This document shows positions 1-10,609 of a stretch of 64,000 nt of DNA, one piece after another. The position numbers and the translations under genes are program-made. Below the pieces are notes generated by a model. It ran no database searches, was not told the DNA's origin, and saw only the letters and a program-made list of their open reading frames with translations. Position 1 is the stretch's first letter; every line of letters starts with the position of its first letter. Source of the stretch: Desulfobulbaceae bacterium (lineage in GTDB: Bacteria > Desulfobacterota > Desulfobulbia > Desulfobulbales > Desulfocapsaceae); contig WSXV01000004.1 of assembly GCA_009773475.1 (NCBI GenBank), positions 151,004-215,003 of the forward strand, in the 5' to 3' direction.

Positions 1-110
1 CGTCGCTCCGCCACCACAAACCATGAAAGTTCACTGCATCAGCTTCCTCTCGTTCGATTTGCTAGCAACTTTCTCATAATTTCTTCAAGACACATCCTCT
101 AATTATCCCT

Positions 111-3100
111 ATGAGCGCCGGTTTTGTTCATCTTCACGTCCACACCCAGTACAGTCTGCTGGATGGTGCCATCAGAATTCCTGACTTGCTCGACAAGTGC
201 CGTGAATATGGGATGAACAGCGTTGCTGTTACCGATCATGGCGCCATGTATGGGGCTTTGGATTTCTATGTTAAGGCCAGAAAGGCGGGTATAAAACCGA
301 TCATTGGCTGTGAATTCTACATAGCCCCCGGCCATCGTGGAGAACGAAAAAAAGGACATTTCCATCTCGTCCTTCTCGCCATGAACTTCACCGGCTATAA
401 AAACCTGATGAAAATGGCAGGCATTGCTCAGTTCGAAGGATTTTACCACAAACCTCGCATTGACATGGAGACCTTGGCCACCCACAACGAAGGCCTGATT
501 GCCCTTACCGCCTGCCTCAAAGGGCAGATCCCCTGGCTTGTGGGTCAAAATGATCTGGACGGTGCCAGGGAAAAGACCAAGGAATACCTCAATATCTTTG
601 GCGACCGACTCTACTTTGAGCTCCAGGAAAACGGCATCGCCGAACAGACCCCGATTAACGAGGGGATGAAAAAACTGGCAGCTGAATTTGAAATCAAAAC
701 CGTTGCCACCAATGACTGTCATTACCTTCTTCAGGAAGATGCCCATGCCCATGAGGTACTCCTCTGCATCCAGACCAACAACACCTTAAACGACGCCCGC
801 CGTTTCAAATTTTCCTCCGACGAATTCTATTTCAAGTCGCCCGAGGAGATGAAAAATCGATTTCACCATACTCCCGAAGCCGTTGCCACAACCGTCGAGA
901 TTGCCGAACGTTGTAATCTTGAAATCGGTTTTGGTGATTATCACTTTCCCGTCTTTCCGGTAACGGAAGGGGAAACCCTCGAATCAATGTTTGCCACCTC
1001 TTGTCAGACAGGACTCAAGGAACGTTTTTCGGCCATGCGGACATCCGGCACACTCACTCCGGCGCTGGAAGATCAGTATAAAAAACGACTTGCCCATGAA
1101 ATTGAGGTGATTAACACCATGGGCTTCCCGGGATATTTTCTCATCGTGGCTGATTTTATCAACTGGGCGAAGAATCAGGGCATTCCGGTGGGCCCAGGAC
1201 GCGGTTCAGGAGCAGGAAGCCTGGCTGCCTACTGTATGCGGATCACCAATATCGACCCCATCCCCTATGGTCTGCTCTTCGAGCGATTCCTGAATATCGA
1301 ACGCAAATCAATGCCTGACTTTGACGTTGATTTCTGTCAGGAACGGCGTGGCGAAGTCATCGACTATGTCCAGGAAAAGTATGGCGGGAAATCCCATGTC
1401 GCCCAGATTCTGACCTACGGTACCATGAAGGCCCGGGGGGCCATCCGTGACGTGGGCCGGGCCATGGATCTGCCCTTGAACGAGGTGGATCGGATCGCCA
1501 AGCTGGTTCCTGAAGAGTTGAAGATGACGATCAAAAAGGCCATTGCTGATGAGCCTCGTCTTCAGGATGCCGCCGACAGAGATCCGAAAATCGCCGAGCT
1601 GCTGCGCGTCGCCCAGGCCCTGGAGGGATTGGCACGGCACACCTCAACCCATGCGGCAGGGGTGGTGGTTGCTCCCAGCCCGATGGTCGATTTCCTGCCA
1701 ACCTGCAGGGGAAAAGAGGGCGAGACTCTGACCCAGTATGACATGAAGCATACTGAGATGACCGGACTGATCAAGTTTGACTTTCTTGGCCTCAAGACCC
1801 TCACCGTCATCGACAAGGCACTCAAACATATCAAGGCTGACATTGGCACGGAGCTTGACATAGACACCATCCCAACAGATGATCTCAAAACCTATGACCT
1901 GCTTTGCAAGGGTGATGCCTTGGGCGTCTTTCAGTTGGAAAGTTCTGGAATGCGGGATTTGCTGGTCAGGATGGCGCCTAGGCAGTTCAGCGATCTCATC
2001 GCCCTGGTCGCCCTCTATCGTCCCGGCCCCTTGGATTCCGGGATGGTCAGCGATTTTGTCGAGACCAAGCATGGCCGCGCCACTGCGAACTACCCTTTAC
2101 CCCAGATCAAATCTGTCCTTGAAGAGACCTATGGCGTTATCGTCTATCAGGAACAGGTCATGCAGATCGCCAATATCCTGGCCAGCTACTCCCTCGGTGA
2201 TGCCGACAACCTGCGCCGGGCCATGGGCAAGAAGATCTCCGAGGTCATGGACAAGGAAAAGGTTAAGTTCATGGCCGGGGCCAAGAAGAATAATATTCCG
2301 GCGGACAAGGCGGAAGCGGTCTTTGACCTAATGGCAAAATTTGCCGGCTATGGTTTTAACAAATCGCATTCGGCCGCCTATGCGCTGATCTGCTACCAGA
2401 CCGCCTATCTCAAGGCCCACTATCCAGCCCAGTTCATGGCGGCACTGCTTTCCTGCGACATGAACAACACCGACAAGATTGTTCTCTATATCAATGAATG
2501 CAGGGAACACAAACTTGAGGTGCTGCCGCCGGATATTAATGAATCGTACTACGATTTCAGCGTCAAGGATGATCGTATTCGTTTTGGCATGGCTGCAGTC
2601 AAAAATGTCGGAGAATCTGCCCTTGAATCAATCATTCAAGAGAGAGCGGACTCAGACCGATACACCTCCCTTGAGAATTTCTGCAACCGCATTGATTCGC
2701 GGCGGGTTAATTCACGGGTCATCGAGAGTCTGATCAAGGCCGGCGCCTTTGACTCATTAGGCTGTAAACGCTCCCAGCTTTTCACCATCCTGCCCCAGGC
2801 GATGGAGCAGGCCAAGGCCGCTCAACGTGATCGTCAGAGCGGACAGATGTCTCTTTTTTCTCTGGCTCCCGTCACCACCAGCCAGGAGTTAAATGCCATC
2901 ACCCTTCCTGACATTGCTGAATGGACTGAACTGGAGCGACTGGCCTTTGAAAAGGAAACCGTTGGTTTTTACATTACCGGCCACCCCCTCGATGATGCCA
3001 TTCACGAGATCAGAACGGTTGTCGACACTGAGATCGGCAAGCTCTCAGAGTGGGGCGACGCTCAACCCGTCCGGGTGGGCGGGCTTATTCGGACCTGCAA

Positions 3101-3620
3101 ACTGTTGAAGAGCAAAAAGGGTGACCCCATGGCCTTTATGGCCTTGGAGGATATTCTCGATTCCGTCGAAGTGGTTGTCTTTCCTGAGGTATATGCCCGT
3201 TCTCAGCACCTTCTTACCTCCACCGAACCGGTGATTATTCAGGGAACGGTACAAAAAGATGAACGAGGAGCCAAAATCATTGCTGAATCCATTGATCCCC
3301 TGGCTGAAGCCCTTGAAAAATATACGGAATCGATCAATCTGAAACTGGAAGCGGCAACCGTTACCCGACAACGTCTTGAGGCGCTGAAAAAAATATGCTA
3401 TCAATTTCATGGCCTCTGCCCTTTGTTGCTGACCATCCACTTCCCCGGACACGGCGAAGTGGATATTGAGATTCTCAAAGACCTCACCATCCGCCCCTGC
3501 CGAGAGTTTACTGAGAAGATGAATGAGACTCTCGGCTATCCGGCTCTTTCTTTCAAGAAAAAACCATTGTTTGCTCCTGTCCGTAAAAAATGGGCCAAGA
3601 AGAATGACAACAACTCCTAA
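111..3620 (+). CDS. dnaE: DNA polymerase III alpha subunit
   Basis: Catalytic subunit of the replicative DNA polymerase, 1169 aa, the usual length for the DnaE1 class. The protein opens directly with the PHP domain motif HLHVHTQYSLLDGA (residues about 7-20). The polymerase aspartates lie in PDFDVDF (about residue 400), followed by the fingers region and an OB-fold region near the C-terminus. A beta-clamp binding motif QMSLF is visible at residues 912-916. The start is set by the family N-terminus; no strong ribosome-binding site precedes it. The next gene begins 21 bp downstream on the same strand, so the two may be co-transcribed. Confidence 0.98.
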   Translation: MSAGFVHLHVHTQYSLLDGAIRIPDLLDKCREYGMNSVAVTDHGAMYGALDFYVKARKAGIKPIIGCEFYIAPGHRGERKKGHFHLVLLAMNFTGYKNLMKMAGIAQFEGFYHKPRIDMETLATHNEGLIALTACLKGQIPWLVGQNDLDGAREKTKEYLNIFGDRLYFELQENGIAEQTPINEGMKKLAAEFEIKTVATNDCHYLLQEDAHAHEVLLCIQTNNTLNDARRFKFSSDEFYFKSPEEMKNRFHHTPEAVATTVEIAERCNLEIGFGDYHFPVFPVTEGETLESMFATSCQTGLKERFSAMRTSGTLTPALEDQYKKRLAHEIEVINTMGFPGYFLIVADFINWAKNQGIPVGPGRGSGAGSLAAYCMRITNIDPIPYGLLFERFLNIERKSMPDFDVDFCQERRGEVIDYVQEKYGGKSHVAQILTYGTMKARGAIRDVGRAMDLPLNEVDRIAKLVPEELKMTIKKAIADEPRLQDAADRDPKIAELLRVAQALEGLARHTSTHAAGVVVAPSPMVDFLPTCRGKEGETLTQYDMKHTEMTGLIKFDFLGLKTLTVIDKALKHIKADIGTELDIDTIPTDDLKTYDLLCKGDALGVFQLESSGMRDLLVRMAPRQFSDLIALVALYRPGPLDSGMVSDFVETKHGRATANYPLPQIKSVLEETYGVIVYQEQVMQIANILASYSLGDADNLRRAMGKKISEVMDKEKVKFMAGAKKNNIPADKAEAVFDLMAKFAGYGFNKSHSAAYALICYQTAYLKAHYPAQFMAALLSCDMNNTDKIVLYINECREHKLEVLPPDINESYYDFSVKDDRIRFGMAAVKNVGESALESIIQERADSDRYTSLENFCNRIDSRRVNSRVIESLIKAGAFDSLGCKRSQLFTILPQAMEQAKAAQRDRQSGQMSLFSLAPVTTSQELNAITLPDIAEWTELERLAFEKETVGFYITGHPLDDAIHEIRTVVDTEIGKLSEWGDAQPVRVGGLIRTCKLLKSKKGDPMAFMALEDILDSVEVVVFPEVYARSQHLLTSTEPVIIQGTVQKDERGAKIIAESIDPLAEALEKYTESINLKLEAATVTRQRLEALKKICYQFHGLCPLLLTIHFPGHGEVDIEILKDLTIRPCREFTEKMNETLGYPALSFKKKPLFAPVRKKWAKKNDNNS

Positions 3621-3641
3621 TCATTACAAAAGAAACTTCTC

Positions 3642-6014
3642 ATGACTAACCCGAAATTCTGGAATAACTGGACGATTGCCACCAGAATTGGCGCGGTTAT
3701 CTCTGTAGGAGTTGTCACCAGCGTTGCCATCATCATCATCGGGGCGGCAACCTATCTCAAAAAAGACCATATCGCCACCTTTGGCAGGCAGCAATTCACT
3801 TCCTTGCAAGCCTTTGCCATGTACCTTGATGCCGATCTCACCAGTAAGCTCAAGGTGATAAAAAATGTAGCGGATATCATCCCCCCACAAGTTCTCCTGG
3901 ATCCATCTTCAGCCCAGCAGTTTCTCACGAATAGAACCGGACTTTCCACACTGTTTGACGACGGGCTGATGATCGTTTCAACCCAGGGCCGACTCCTGGC
4001 AGAGATCCCCGTCATTTCATCGGAAAGAAAAGACATTGATTACTCCGCAGCCCCATTCTTCCAACAGGCTAAAGCGGCAGCTCGTCCGGTTATCTCTGAA
4101 CCTTTCTACTCAGTGAAGCCCGATCATAAACCCATTGTCGAGATGATTGCCCCCATTCAAGACACCCAAGGGAACGTCGCGGGTTATTTATGCGGCGGCA
4201 TTACCCTGAATGGTGATAACGCGCTTGGCAACATTGCCCGTCGCCAGATGGGAGACAAGGGATATTTTTATGTTTTTTCTCAGGACCGAACCATCCTTAT
4301 CCATCATGATGCCTCCCGGATGCTCCAAAAAGATGTCCCCATTGGCTCCAATCGCCTCTTTGACCTTGCGCTCCAAGGATTTAACGGTAGCGGCGAGACC
4401 ATAAACTCAAAGGGGCAGGCTCTCCTGGCATCGTTTCAGCATCTGCAGGCCGCACCCTGGATTCTGGCAGGGAATCTTCCTAAACAAGAGGTTCTAACCC
4501 CTTTTTATGAGAACCAGCGTCTGGTCATCCTGACCATTATTATTTGTGGAGCAGCAGTCATTCTCTTCAGTTGGATATCACTATTACGTTTTCTGGCCCC
4601 CATTGAGCGTTTTATCACTCACATGAAGGAATGTGGCGATAATGCCTCGCCTTTTCAGCACACTGGCGGCCCGGAACTGACCCTGCTTGCCACCATCTTT
4701 AACCAAATGCTGGACAAAATGAATGACACGCAGGCTGAGCTCGCAGCCAATGAAGAATTACAACGTACCCTGCTCAACGCCTCACCCGATATCATCTCTT
4801 TCAAGGATGGAGAAGGACGCTGGCTGTTGGCCAACAAGGCCGATCTGGCCCTGTTTCACCTTGAGGACGTCGATTACAAGGGGAAAAAAAGTTCCGAGCT
4901 GGCCGGCTACAGCCCATTCTATCAGGATACCATCATGGCCCGTGAGATATCAGATGAACAGGCATGGAACCACGGCAGCATGCTCACCACAGAGGAGATC
5001 ATCCATACTCCTGACCAGGGCGATAAAGTTCTTGAGGTCATCACGGCCCCTCTTTTCCATCCGGACGGAAGACGTAAAGCCCTGGTCATCATCGGCCGCG
5101 ACATTACCGCCCGAAAAAATAATGAAGACAAACTGCACAAACTTTCCATGGCTGTGGAGCAATCTCCTGTTACCATTGTCATCTTCGACACTCGAGGGAA
5201 TATCGAATTCGTTAATCCTGAGTTTACCTACCAGACCGGCTACACCCTTGACGAGGCCATGGGGCATACCCCACAATCCCTTCTTAAGACGGAGGAGACT
5301 CCTCCAGGAATCATCACCGAACTCTGGCAAGCCATCGGCGCCGGCAAGATATGGGAAGGTGATTTTTATAATACCAAGAAAAATGGTGAGAAGTTCATCG
5401 AACACGTTATCATCTCACCCATTCGCAACGACAGGGGTAAAATCACCCAGTACATGTCTATTAATGAGGATATTACGGCCAGAAAACAGTCCGATGAGAT
5501 CATCTGGCGACAGGCTAACTTCGACCACCTGACCAATCTGCCCAACCGCAGACTATTCCTCTACCGTTTACAAAAAAGTATCCTCTACACCAGCAGAGAA
5601 GGCTCCTCTTTGGTCTTGATGTTCCTTGATCTGGACCGTTTCAAGGAGGTTAACGACACCCTGGGCCATGACTATGGTGACATTCTGCTCATTGAGGCGG
5701 CGCGGCGGATTGTTGAGTGTGTGCGTGATACCGATACCGTTTCTCGTTTTGGGGGCGATGAATTTGTCCTGATGCTCACCCGCATCAATGTTAATGCGGG
5801 GATTGAAAAGATATCAAAAAAAATTCTCACAGCCTTGAGCAAACCATTCTATCTCGAAAATGAAACTGCCTCCGTTACCGCCAGTATCGGAAGCACCATC
5901 TGCCCGCAAGACGGAACCGATATCAGCACCCTCTTGAAAAACGCTGACCGGGCCATGTATCTGGCCAAGGGGTCCGGCCGGAACTGCTGGCGCTCATTTA
6001 CTGATCTTCCTTAG
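3642..6014 (+). CDS. Membrane diguanylate cyclase with extracytoplasmic sensor and PAS domains
   Basis: Predicted c-di-GMP synthase of 790 aa. A membrane segment at about residues 16-39 and a second at about 295-316 flank a periplasmic dCACHE-like sensor region. A HAMP-like stretch, two PAS domains (about 375-490 and 500-620) and a C-terminal GGDEF domain follow. The active-site motif is intact (RFGGDEF, about residues 702-708). An RxxD product-inhibition site (RDTD) sits exactly five residues before it, so feedback inhibition is expected. Small-molecule sensing by the periplasmic part is inferred from fold type; the ligand is unknown. It follows dnaE by 21 bp. Confidence 0.93.
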   Translation: MTNPKFWNNWTIATRIGAVISVGVVTSVAIIIIGAATYLKKDHIATFGRQQFTSLQAFAMYLDADLTSKLKVIKNVADIIPPQVLLDPSSAQQFLTNRTGLSTLFDDGLMIVSTQGRLLAEIPVISSERKDIDYSAAPFFQQAKAAARPVISEPFYSVKPDHKPIVEMIAPIQDTQGNVAGYLCGGITLNGDNALGNIARRQMGDKGYFYVFSQDRTILIHHDASRMLQKDVPIGSNRLFDLALQGFNGSGETINSKGQALLASFQHLQAAPWILAGNLPKQEVLTPFYENQRLVILTIIICGAAVILFSWISLLRFLAPIERFITHMKECGDNASPFQHTGGPELTLLATIFNQMLDKMNDTQAELAANEELQRTLLNASPDIISFKDGEGRWLLANKADLALFHLEDVDYKGKKSSELAGYSPFYQDTIMAREISDEQAWNHGSMLTTEEIIHTPDQGDKVLEVITAPLFHPDGRRKALVIIGRDITARKNNEDKLHKLSMAVEQSPVTIVIFDTRGNIEFVNPEFTYQTGYTLDEAMGHTPQSLLKTEETPPGIITELWQAIGAGKIWEGDFYNTKKNGEKFIEHVIISPIRNDRGKITQYMSINEDITARKQSDEIIWRQANFDHLTNLPNRRLFLYRLQKSILYTSREGSSLVLMFLDLDRFKEVNDTLGHDYGDILLIEAARRIVECVRDTDTVSRFGGDEFVLMLTRINVNAGIEKISKKILTALSKPFYLENETASVTASIGSTICPQDGTDISTLLKNADRAMYLAKGSGRNCWRSFTDLP

Positions 6015-6082
6015 TTCATTGTGGCCAGAGGAGAATTCCGGTACAAGGAACAAAAATGAAATCAAACTAAAAAAGGTGAACC

Positions 6083-6916
6083 ATGTGGAAATCTAAAGAT
6101 GTCTATTATCTCTCTGGCAGTACCGGCATTCTGGCCGAGGATCTTGGCAAGGCACTGCTCTGCCAATTTCCAGAGATCAACTTCAATGAAGAAAAACTTC
6201 CCTTCATCCGTACCGAAAAGGAAGCCTGGGAGGCTCGTGAACTCATCCTTAAACAATCATCCGGGCGACACCCCCTTGTCTTCTCCACCATCATGAGCCC
6301 TGAATTGATCGCGATTCTGGATGCACCAGAGGTAGAGCTTTTCAATATTTGCGAAAACTACCTCGGCAGGCTGGCACAACTTTTGGAAGCTGAACCGTTA
6401 CGGGAATCTGGCTTTTCAAGGCATCTTGATGATACCCACATGGCCAAACGGGTCTCCGCCATCCAGTACTGCATCAACCATGATGACGGCTCCGCAACTA
6501 AAGACTATGATGAGGCAGAGGTTATTCTGCTTGGGGTTTCACGGTCCGGAAAAACTCCAATTTCTGTTTATCTGGCAACCCAGCTAGGCATTAAGACCGC
6601 CAATTACCCCCTTGTCTGTGACGATTTAAATACCTACAGTCTGCCGGCGGATATCATCCGCAATAAAAAACGGGTCATCGGGCTTTCCACCACCCCGGAA
6701 ATTCTCCATCATATCCGCGAAAAACGCTACAAGGGAAGCTCATACGCAAAACATGCGACCTGCGTCAACGAACTGAGTCAAGCTCACCAGATCTTTCTAA
6801 ACTATGAGATTCCGGTCATCATGTCAGACGGCCGTTCCATCGAGGAAACTGCCACTCAGGTGGCCCAGGAACTGGCTATCCGGAAAAAGTCTTATGTACA
6901 CGCAAAACTAAAATAA
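6083..6916 (+). CDS. ppsR: PEP synthase / PPDK regulatory kinase-pyrophosphorylase (DUF299 family)
   Basis: 277 aa, the normal length for this family of bifunctional regulators, which phosphorylate and dephosphorylate a threonine of phosphoenolpyruvate synthase or pyruvate phosphate dikinase with ADP and Pi. The P-loop-like motif GVSRSGKTP lies at about residues 151-159, and the N-terminus (VYYLSGSTGILAEDLGKALL) is family-typical. A clear ribosome-binding site (AAGGTGA) precedes the ATG. The target enzyme is not in the window, so whether it acts on PPDK or PEP synthase cannot be decided here. The symbol follows the E. coli family name. Confidence 0.9.
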   Translation: MWKSKDVYYLSGSTGILAEDLGKALLCQFPEINFNEEKLPFIRTEKEAWEARELILKQSSGRHPLVFSTIMSPELIAILDAPEVELFNICENYLGRLAQLLEAEPLRESGFSRHLDDTHMAKRVSAIQYCINHDDGSATKDYDEAEVILLGVSRSGKTPISVYLATQLGIKTANYPLVCDDLNTYSLPADIIRNKKRVIGLSTTPEILHHIREKRYKGSSYAKHATCVNELSQAHQIFLNYEIPVIMSDGRSIEETATQVAQELAIRKKSYVHAKLK

Positions 6917-7086
6917 TCAGAACGACTTGGGTCTTAGGGATTTTCTGACATCAAGTTGAAATGTTATAGATATCAATCAATTTTAATAAAAGACATACGA
7001 CGTTCACAAACGCAAGAAATGTGTAAGACTTGCTGACGGGCCTTAGTATGAAAAAAGCAACTGCTCACTCCTGTCGAGGTTTATGC

Positions 7087-7908
7087 ATGACTGATTATAG
7101 TAAATTGGATCACCCTGAAATCCTTTCCCATATCTTTTATCCGCAAAAGGAGACTGTCACCCCCCTGCCACCGGGAGCCTGCGATTTCACTGTTATCGTT
7201 GAGCCAGGGGTTACCATCGGCTGCCGGTTTCATATTACAGACCCCTCCGCGCCCTGTATTCTTTATTTTCACGGCAATGGAGAGACCGTCAGCGACCTCG
7301 ACAGCATTGGCCAGCGATACAATGAAGCCGGCATGAACCTCCTGGTGACGGATTATCGGGGATATGGCTGGAGCACTGGTCAGCCCAGCGTCTCCGCCAT
7401 GTTCAGCGATGGAGAGATTCTCTTTCAGGAATCGAAAAAATGGATGGCGGACAACGGCTACACCGGCGCCTTTTTTCTTATGGGACGCTCACTGGGATCT
7501 GCCTGCGCCATTGATCTTGCAGCAAAATTCTCTGATGAGATCAAGGGCGTCATCATAGAAAGCGGCTTTGCCGACACCCTCCCTCTGGCATGTTCATTGG
7601 GGTTGGAACTGAATGACCATGACATTTCTGAAGATGAATGCTTCAACAATATGGCGAAGATCGCACTTATCACCAAGCCGACATTTATTCTCCATGGCGC
7701 CTTGGACGAAATTATCCCGGCTGCCGAGGCAGAAAAACTGCAGGCATTTTGTGGAGCTAAAAGCAAGGAGTTCCAGATTGTTCCCGGTGCAGATCACAAC
7801 TCCATCGTTTCGGTGGCAGGAAACCTCTATTTCCAGGTCATCAAGCAATTTATCGACAAAATTACCGGAGTCTCTTCATGGAGAACAAGACGAAAAGCGG
7901 CAAAATAA
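7087..7908 (+). CDS. Alpha/beta hydrolase
   Basis: 273-aa serine hydrolase of the alpha/beta fold. It shows the oxyanion-region HGNGE, the nucleophile elbow GRSLGS with Ser135, a later acidic position in HGALDEIIP and the catalytic His in GADHNSI. There is no signal peptide, so it is probably cytoplasmic. The reading frame extends upstream to a TTG at 7030, but the ATG at 7087 has GAGG seven bases before it and gives the expected N-terminus. The substrate is unknown; relatives are annotated as thioesterase- or lipase-like. It stands alone, with about 170 bp on each side. Confidence 0.85.
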   Translation: MTDYSKLDHPEILSHIFYPQKETVTPLPPGACDFTVIVEPGVTIGCRFHITDPSAPCILYFHGNGETVSDLDSIGQRYNEAGMNLLVTDYRGYGWSTGQPSVSAMFSDGEILFQESKKWMADNGYTGAFFLMGRSLGSACAIDLAAKFSDEIKGVIIESGFADTLPLACSLGLELNDHDISEDECFNNMAKIALITKPTFILHGALDEIIPAAEAEKLQAFCGAKSKEFQIVPGADHNSIVSVAGNLYFQVIKQFIDKITGVSSWRTRRKAAK

Positions 7909-8068
7909 GTACTAAGACTGAAAATCAGGTTGCATGTTGACGAGTTTTTGGTCAACAAAACCAAGGTGAATTTTTCACTTTATTTTAATGGCGCCACAGG
8001 GTATAGGCGGTGGTTCAGAAGGCCTAAGCTTTTGTTAAAAAAAACAAATAATCAGAGAACACTTTTTT

Positions 8069-8944
8069 ATGAAAAGAAATTATTTCCATCCCTTACTGAG
8101 CCTGTTTTTCGTGCTTTTTCTTGCTTGTCTCAATGGTTGCGCACCGGAAATTTCTGATCAGATGGAAACCATAGATACCGCTCCGCAATATCCGTCGCCG
8201 CAAACCGATTCCCCTGAAGTTAAACAACTTCCCCTTGCTGACCCAGAAATCGCAGCTGACTCCAAGGTCTTACGAGTCGGCATTTTCCTGAACGCACCAC
8301 CCTTTATTTTTGAAAAAGATTTCAAAATTATGGGCTTGGAAGCTGATCTTGCCAATCAACTGGGCGTATACACCAACAAGAGCGTGCAGTTCGTCAAGGT
8401 TCCTGAGCCATTGGCAACCGAGGCCCTTTTAAAAAACCATGTCGATATTCTTATGACCGGGCGGAAAATTATCAGGAACTCTAGTTCTCCAGTGACGTTC
8501 AGTGAACCATACCTGCGATCTGGTCAGATCCTCCTGGTCAGAACCCATGAAGTTCCACTCTTTTCCTCCGGAATCTACAATCTGGAAAATACCGGCTACA
8601 CCTTTGGTGTCCTTCCCAACAGCGCCGGTGACCAATTTCTTACCAAAAACATCCATGGCATCAGGATATTACGATTCAAGTCAGTATCCGGCGCAATAAA
8701 AGCCCTGAATAGTAAAAAGATAGACATCTTCCTGCATGACGCACCGACAATCTTTTCGTATGCCTTCGCCAATAAAACAGCCAACCTGACCCCCATTTTA
8801 TCCCTGTTGACGGAAGAATACATTGGCTGGGAAATGCGGAGAGATGACGAGGAATTGCGTCAACAGGCCAACACCTTTATTCGCCAGCGTAAGGCTGATG
8901 GTTTGCTCCAGAAGACGATCAAGCAATGGATCCCTAACCTATAA
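8069..8944 (+). CDS. Periplasmic solute-binding lipoprotein, family 3
   Basis: 291 aa. A lipoprotein signal ends in the lipobox LNGC, with Cys24 the predicted lipidated residue. A proline/serine-rich linker follows, then a type-2 periplasmic binding fold of the amino-acid (SBP_bac_3) type ([30 protein letters not shown]). No ABC permease or ATPase lies nearby, so it may serve a distant transporter or act as a sensory binding protein. The ligand cannot be told. Its end is 20 bp before the next gene, which suggests co-transcription. Confidence 0.85.
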   Translation: MKRNYFHPLLSLFFVLFLACLNGCAPEISDQMETIDTAPQYPSPQTDSPEVKQLPLADPEIAADSKVLRVGIFLNAPPFIFEKDFKIMGLEADLANQLGVYTNKSVQFVKVPEPLATEALLKNHVDILMTGRKIIRNSSSPVTFSEPYLRSGQILLVRTHEVPLFSSGIYNLENTGYTFGVLPNSAGDQFLTKNIHGIRILRFKSVSGAIKALNSKKIDIFLHDAPTIFSYAFANKTANLTPILSLLTEEYIGWEMRRDDEELRQQANTFIRQRKADGLLQKTIKQWIPNL

Positions 8945-8963
8945 TTTTTTCCAACCTTTTGAG

Positions 8964-9482
8964 ATGATGAAAGACAAAAAACGGAGCGGCTATCTTTCCT
9001 GGGATGAGTATTTCATGGCAGTCGCCCTCCTCTCAGCCCAGCGAAGCAAGGACCCAAACACCCAAGTGGGCGCCTGTGTTGCCAATGAACAGAACAAGAT
9101 TGTCGGTGTCGGCTATAATGGATTTCCCTGGGGATGTTCCGACGATGAGCTGCCCTGGGCCCGGGAAGGGGCATTCCTGGACACCAAATACCCCTATGTG
9201 TGTCATGCAGAGGTAAATGCCGTCCTCAATTCCATCACCCATCAACTGAACAATTGCCGCATCTATGTGGGGCTCTTCCCCTGTAACGAATGTACCAAGG
9301 TTATTATCCAGGCTGGAATCAAGGAAATTATCTATATGTCGGACAAGTATAAGGAGAGTGACACGGTGCGGGCATCGAAGATAATGCTCGACCGAGCCGG
9401 AATCGGATACCGGCAATTCAAAAGCAGCCGAGAGTCAATCACTATTGATCTGACCCATGCGCCGGATGTGGGTGAAAGGTAA
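8964..9482 (+). CDS. dCMP deaminase family protein
   Basis: 172-aa zinc-dependent deoxycytidylate deaminase-like enzyme that would feed dUMP into dTMP synthesis. Zinc-binding and catalytic residues are visible: His81 and Glu83 in [10 protein letters not shown], and Cys107 and Cys110 in PCNEC. The substrate-side N-terminus ([21 protein letters not shown]) is typical of the family. The frame is open upstream inside the previous gene, but tandem ATGs at 8964/8967 match the family start and avoid a long overlap. ComEB-type and dCMP deaminases look alike; the dCMP assignment is by similarity of motifs. Confidence 0.9.
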   Translation: MMKDKKRSGYLSWDEYFMAVALLSAQRSKDPNTQVGACVANEQNKIVGVGYNGFPWGCSDDELPWAREGAFLDTKYPYVCHAEVNAVLNSITHQLNNCRIYVGLFPCNECTKVIIQAGIKEIIYMSDKYKESDTVRASKIMLDRAGIGYRQFKSSRESITIDLTHAPDVGER

Positions 9483-9604
9483 AAACGGAATGATGGTTTG
9501 TTTGCGGCCAAGGCGCAATATTATGGCCAAAAAGACCGTAACCAGAGACACGGTGCGCAGGATCCATCAGTTTCCCGGTCCTTCAGCCTTTTCAGGCTCT
9601 TCTT

Positions 9605-10609
9605 TTAATGCTCATATCCCTGAAAACTGATATCTGTTCGGCTTCCATTTTTTTGTTCAAGGATAACGCCCTGGCCTTCGGTGATAATCCCCACAGGAAA
9701 TATTTGCTGGTCGAGAAAGGATGCCATTTTGACCTTCAGCTCTTCCTCCCGATGGGGACGTACCGTAAAAACCAACTGATAGTCCTCCCCTCCCTTCAAG
9801 AGTAAATCCAATTTTTCTTTCCCAAGAAACTTGGCTGCAGCGTCAAGGACAGGCAATGACGGCAGACTTTCAAGATGGAGAATACTACCGGTACCGCTTT
9901 CCTGACAGATATGGGCAAGATCCGTGGCCAGACCATCGGAGATATCCTGCATAGCCGTCACACAGCCAGTGCTGGCAAGTTCCTGCCCGAGCTTTACCTG
10001 AGGGAAGGGATTGAGATGGGAATCCAGCAAGACCTGCCACTGAAGCTGTAGCCCAAGGTCTATCTGTTCCTGTTTGGCTTTTTGAAACAATGCCAGACCG
10101 GCGGCGGCAGCCCCAAGGGTGCCGCTCACATAGACGATATCACCAGGGATTGCCCCTGAACGATAGAGAATCCCACCAGAACCCGGCTCGCCAATCACCG
10201 TCACCGAGATCATCAACTCCTTGCTCTGCACCGTGTCGCCACCAATAAGAACACAACCATATTCAGCGAGGATGGCGGAAACCCCGGAAAACCACTGTTG
10301 GAGCCAGTCAGCATCAAGGGCGGGAGGCAGACACAAGGAGAGCAGAACAAAACGGGGACATCCACCCATCGCCGCGATATCACTTAAATTAACGGCAATA
10401 CTCTTGCGGCCAAGGAGAGCGGGAGGATGCCAATGACAGTCAAAATGCACACCATCTACCAAGGTATCGGTGCTGATTAACCACCGTCCCTCTCCGGAAT
10501 TGCCAAAAACTGCGCAATCATCGCCAATTCCTTGGACAAGGCCTGGGGCCGCAGCTGCACTCGCCTCCCTGATCAGCCGAATCAGGGCCCGCTCAGAGAG
10601 TTTGGCCAT
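9605..10609 (-). CDS. thiL: Thiamine-monophosphate kinase
   Basis: 334 aa, normal length. It phosphorylates thiamine monophosphate to the active cofactor thiamine diphosphate. Family motifs are present: the N-terminal E-RALIRLI segment, GDDCAVF, STDTLVDGVHF (Mg-binding) and GGDTV, then MQDISDGLATDL and KGGEDYQL. The ATG overlaps the stop of the upstream gene (TAATG), so it is translationally coupled and is the last gene of the waaF-gmhB operon. There is no TPP riboswitch at this site and no other thiamine gene in the window. Confidence 0.95.
   Translation of the reverse strand: MAKLSERALIRLIREASAAAAPGLVQGIGDDCAVFGNSGEGRWLISTDTLVDGVHFDCHWHPPALLGRKSIAVNLSDIAAMGGCPRFVLLSLCLPPALDADWLQQWFSGVSAILAEYGCVLIGGDTVQSKELMISVTVIGEPGSGGILYRSGAIPGDIVYVSGTLGAAAAGLALFQKAKQEQIDLGLQLQWQVLLDSHLNPFPQVKLGQELASTGCVTAMQDISDGLATDLAHICQESGTGSILHLESLPSLPVLDAAAKFLGKEKLDLLLKGGEDYQLVFTVRPHREEELKVKMASFLDQQIFPVGIITEGQGVILEQKNGSRTDISFQGYEH

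Noticed and set aside
99..752. 217-codon minus-strand ORF over dnaE
   Set aside because: Shadow of dnaE; no ribosome site or family similarity.
9483..9604. Possible terminator AGCC-TTTTCA-GGCT between the dCMP deaminase and thiL ends
   Set aside because: The stem is only four base pairs with a broken T tract; too weak to call.
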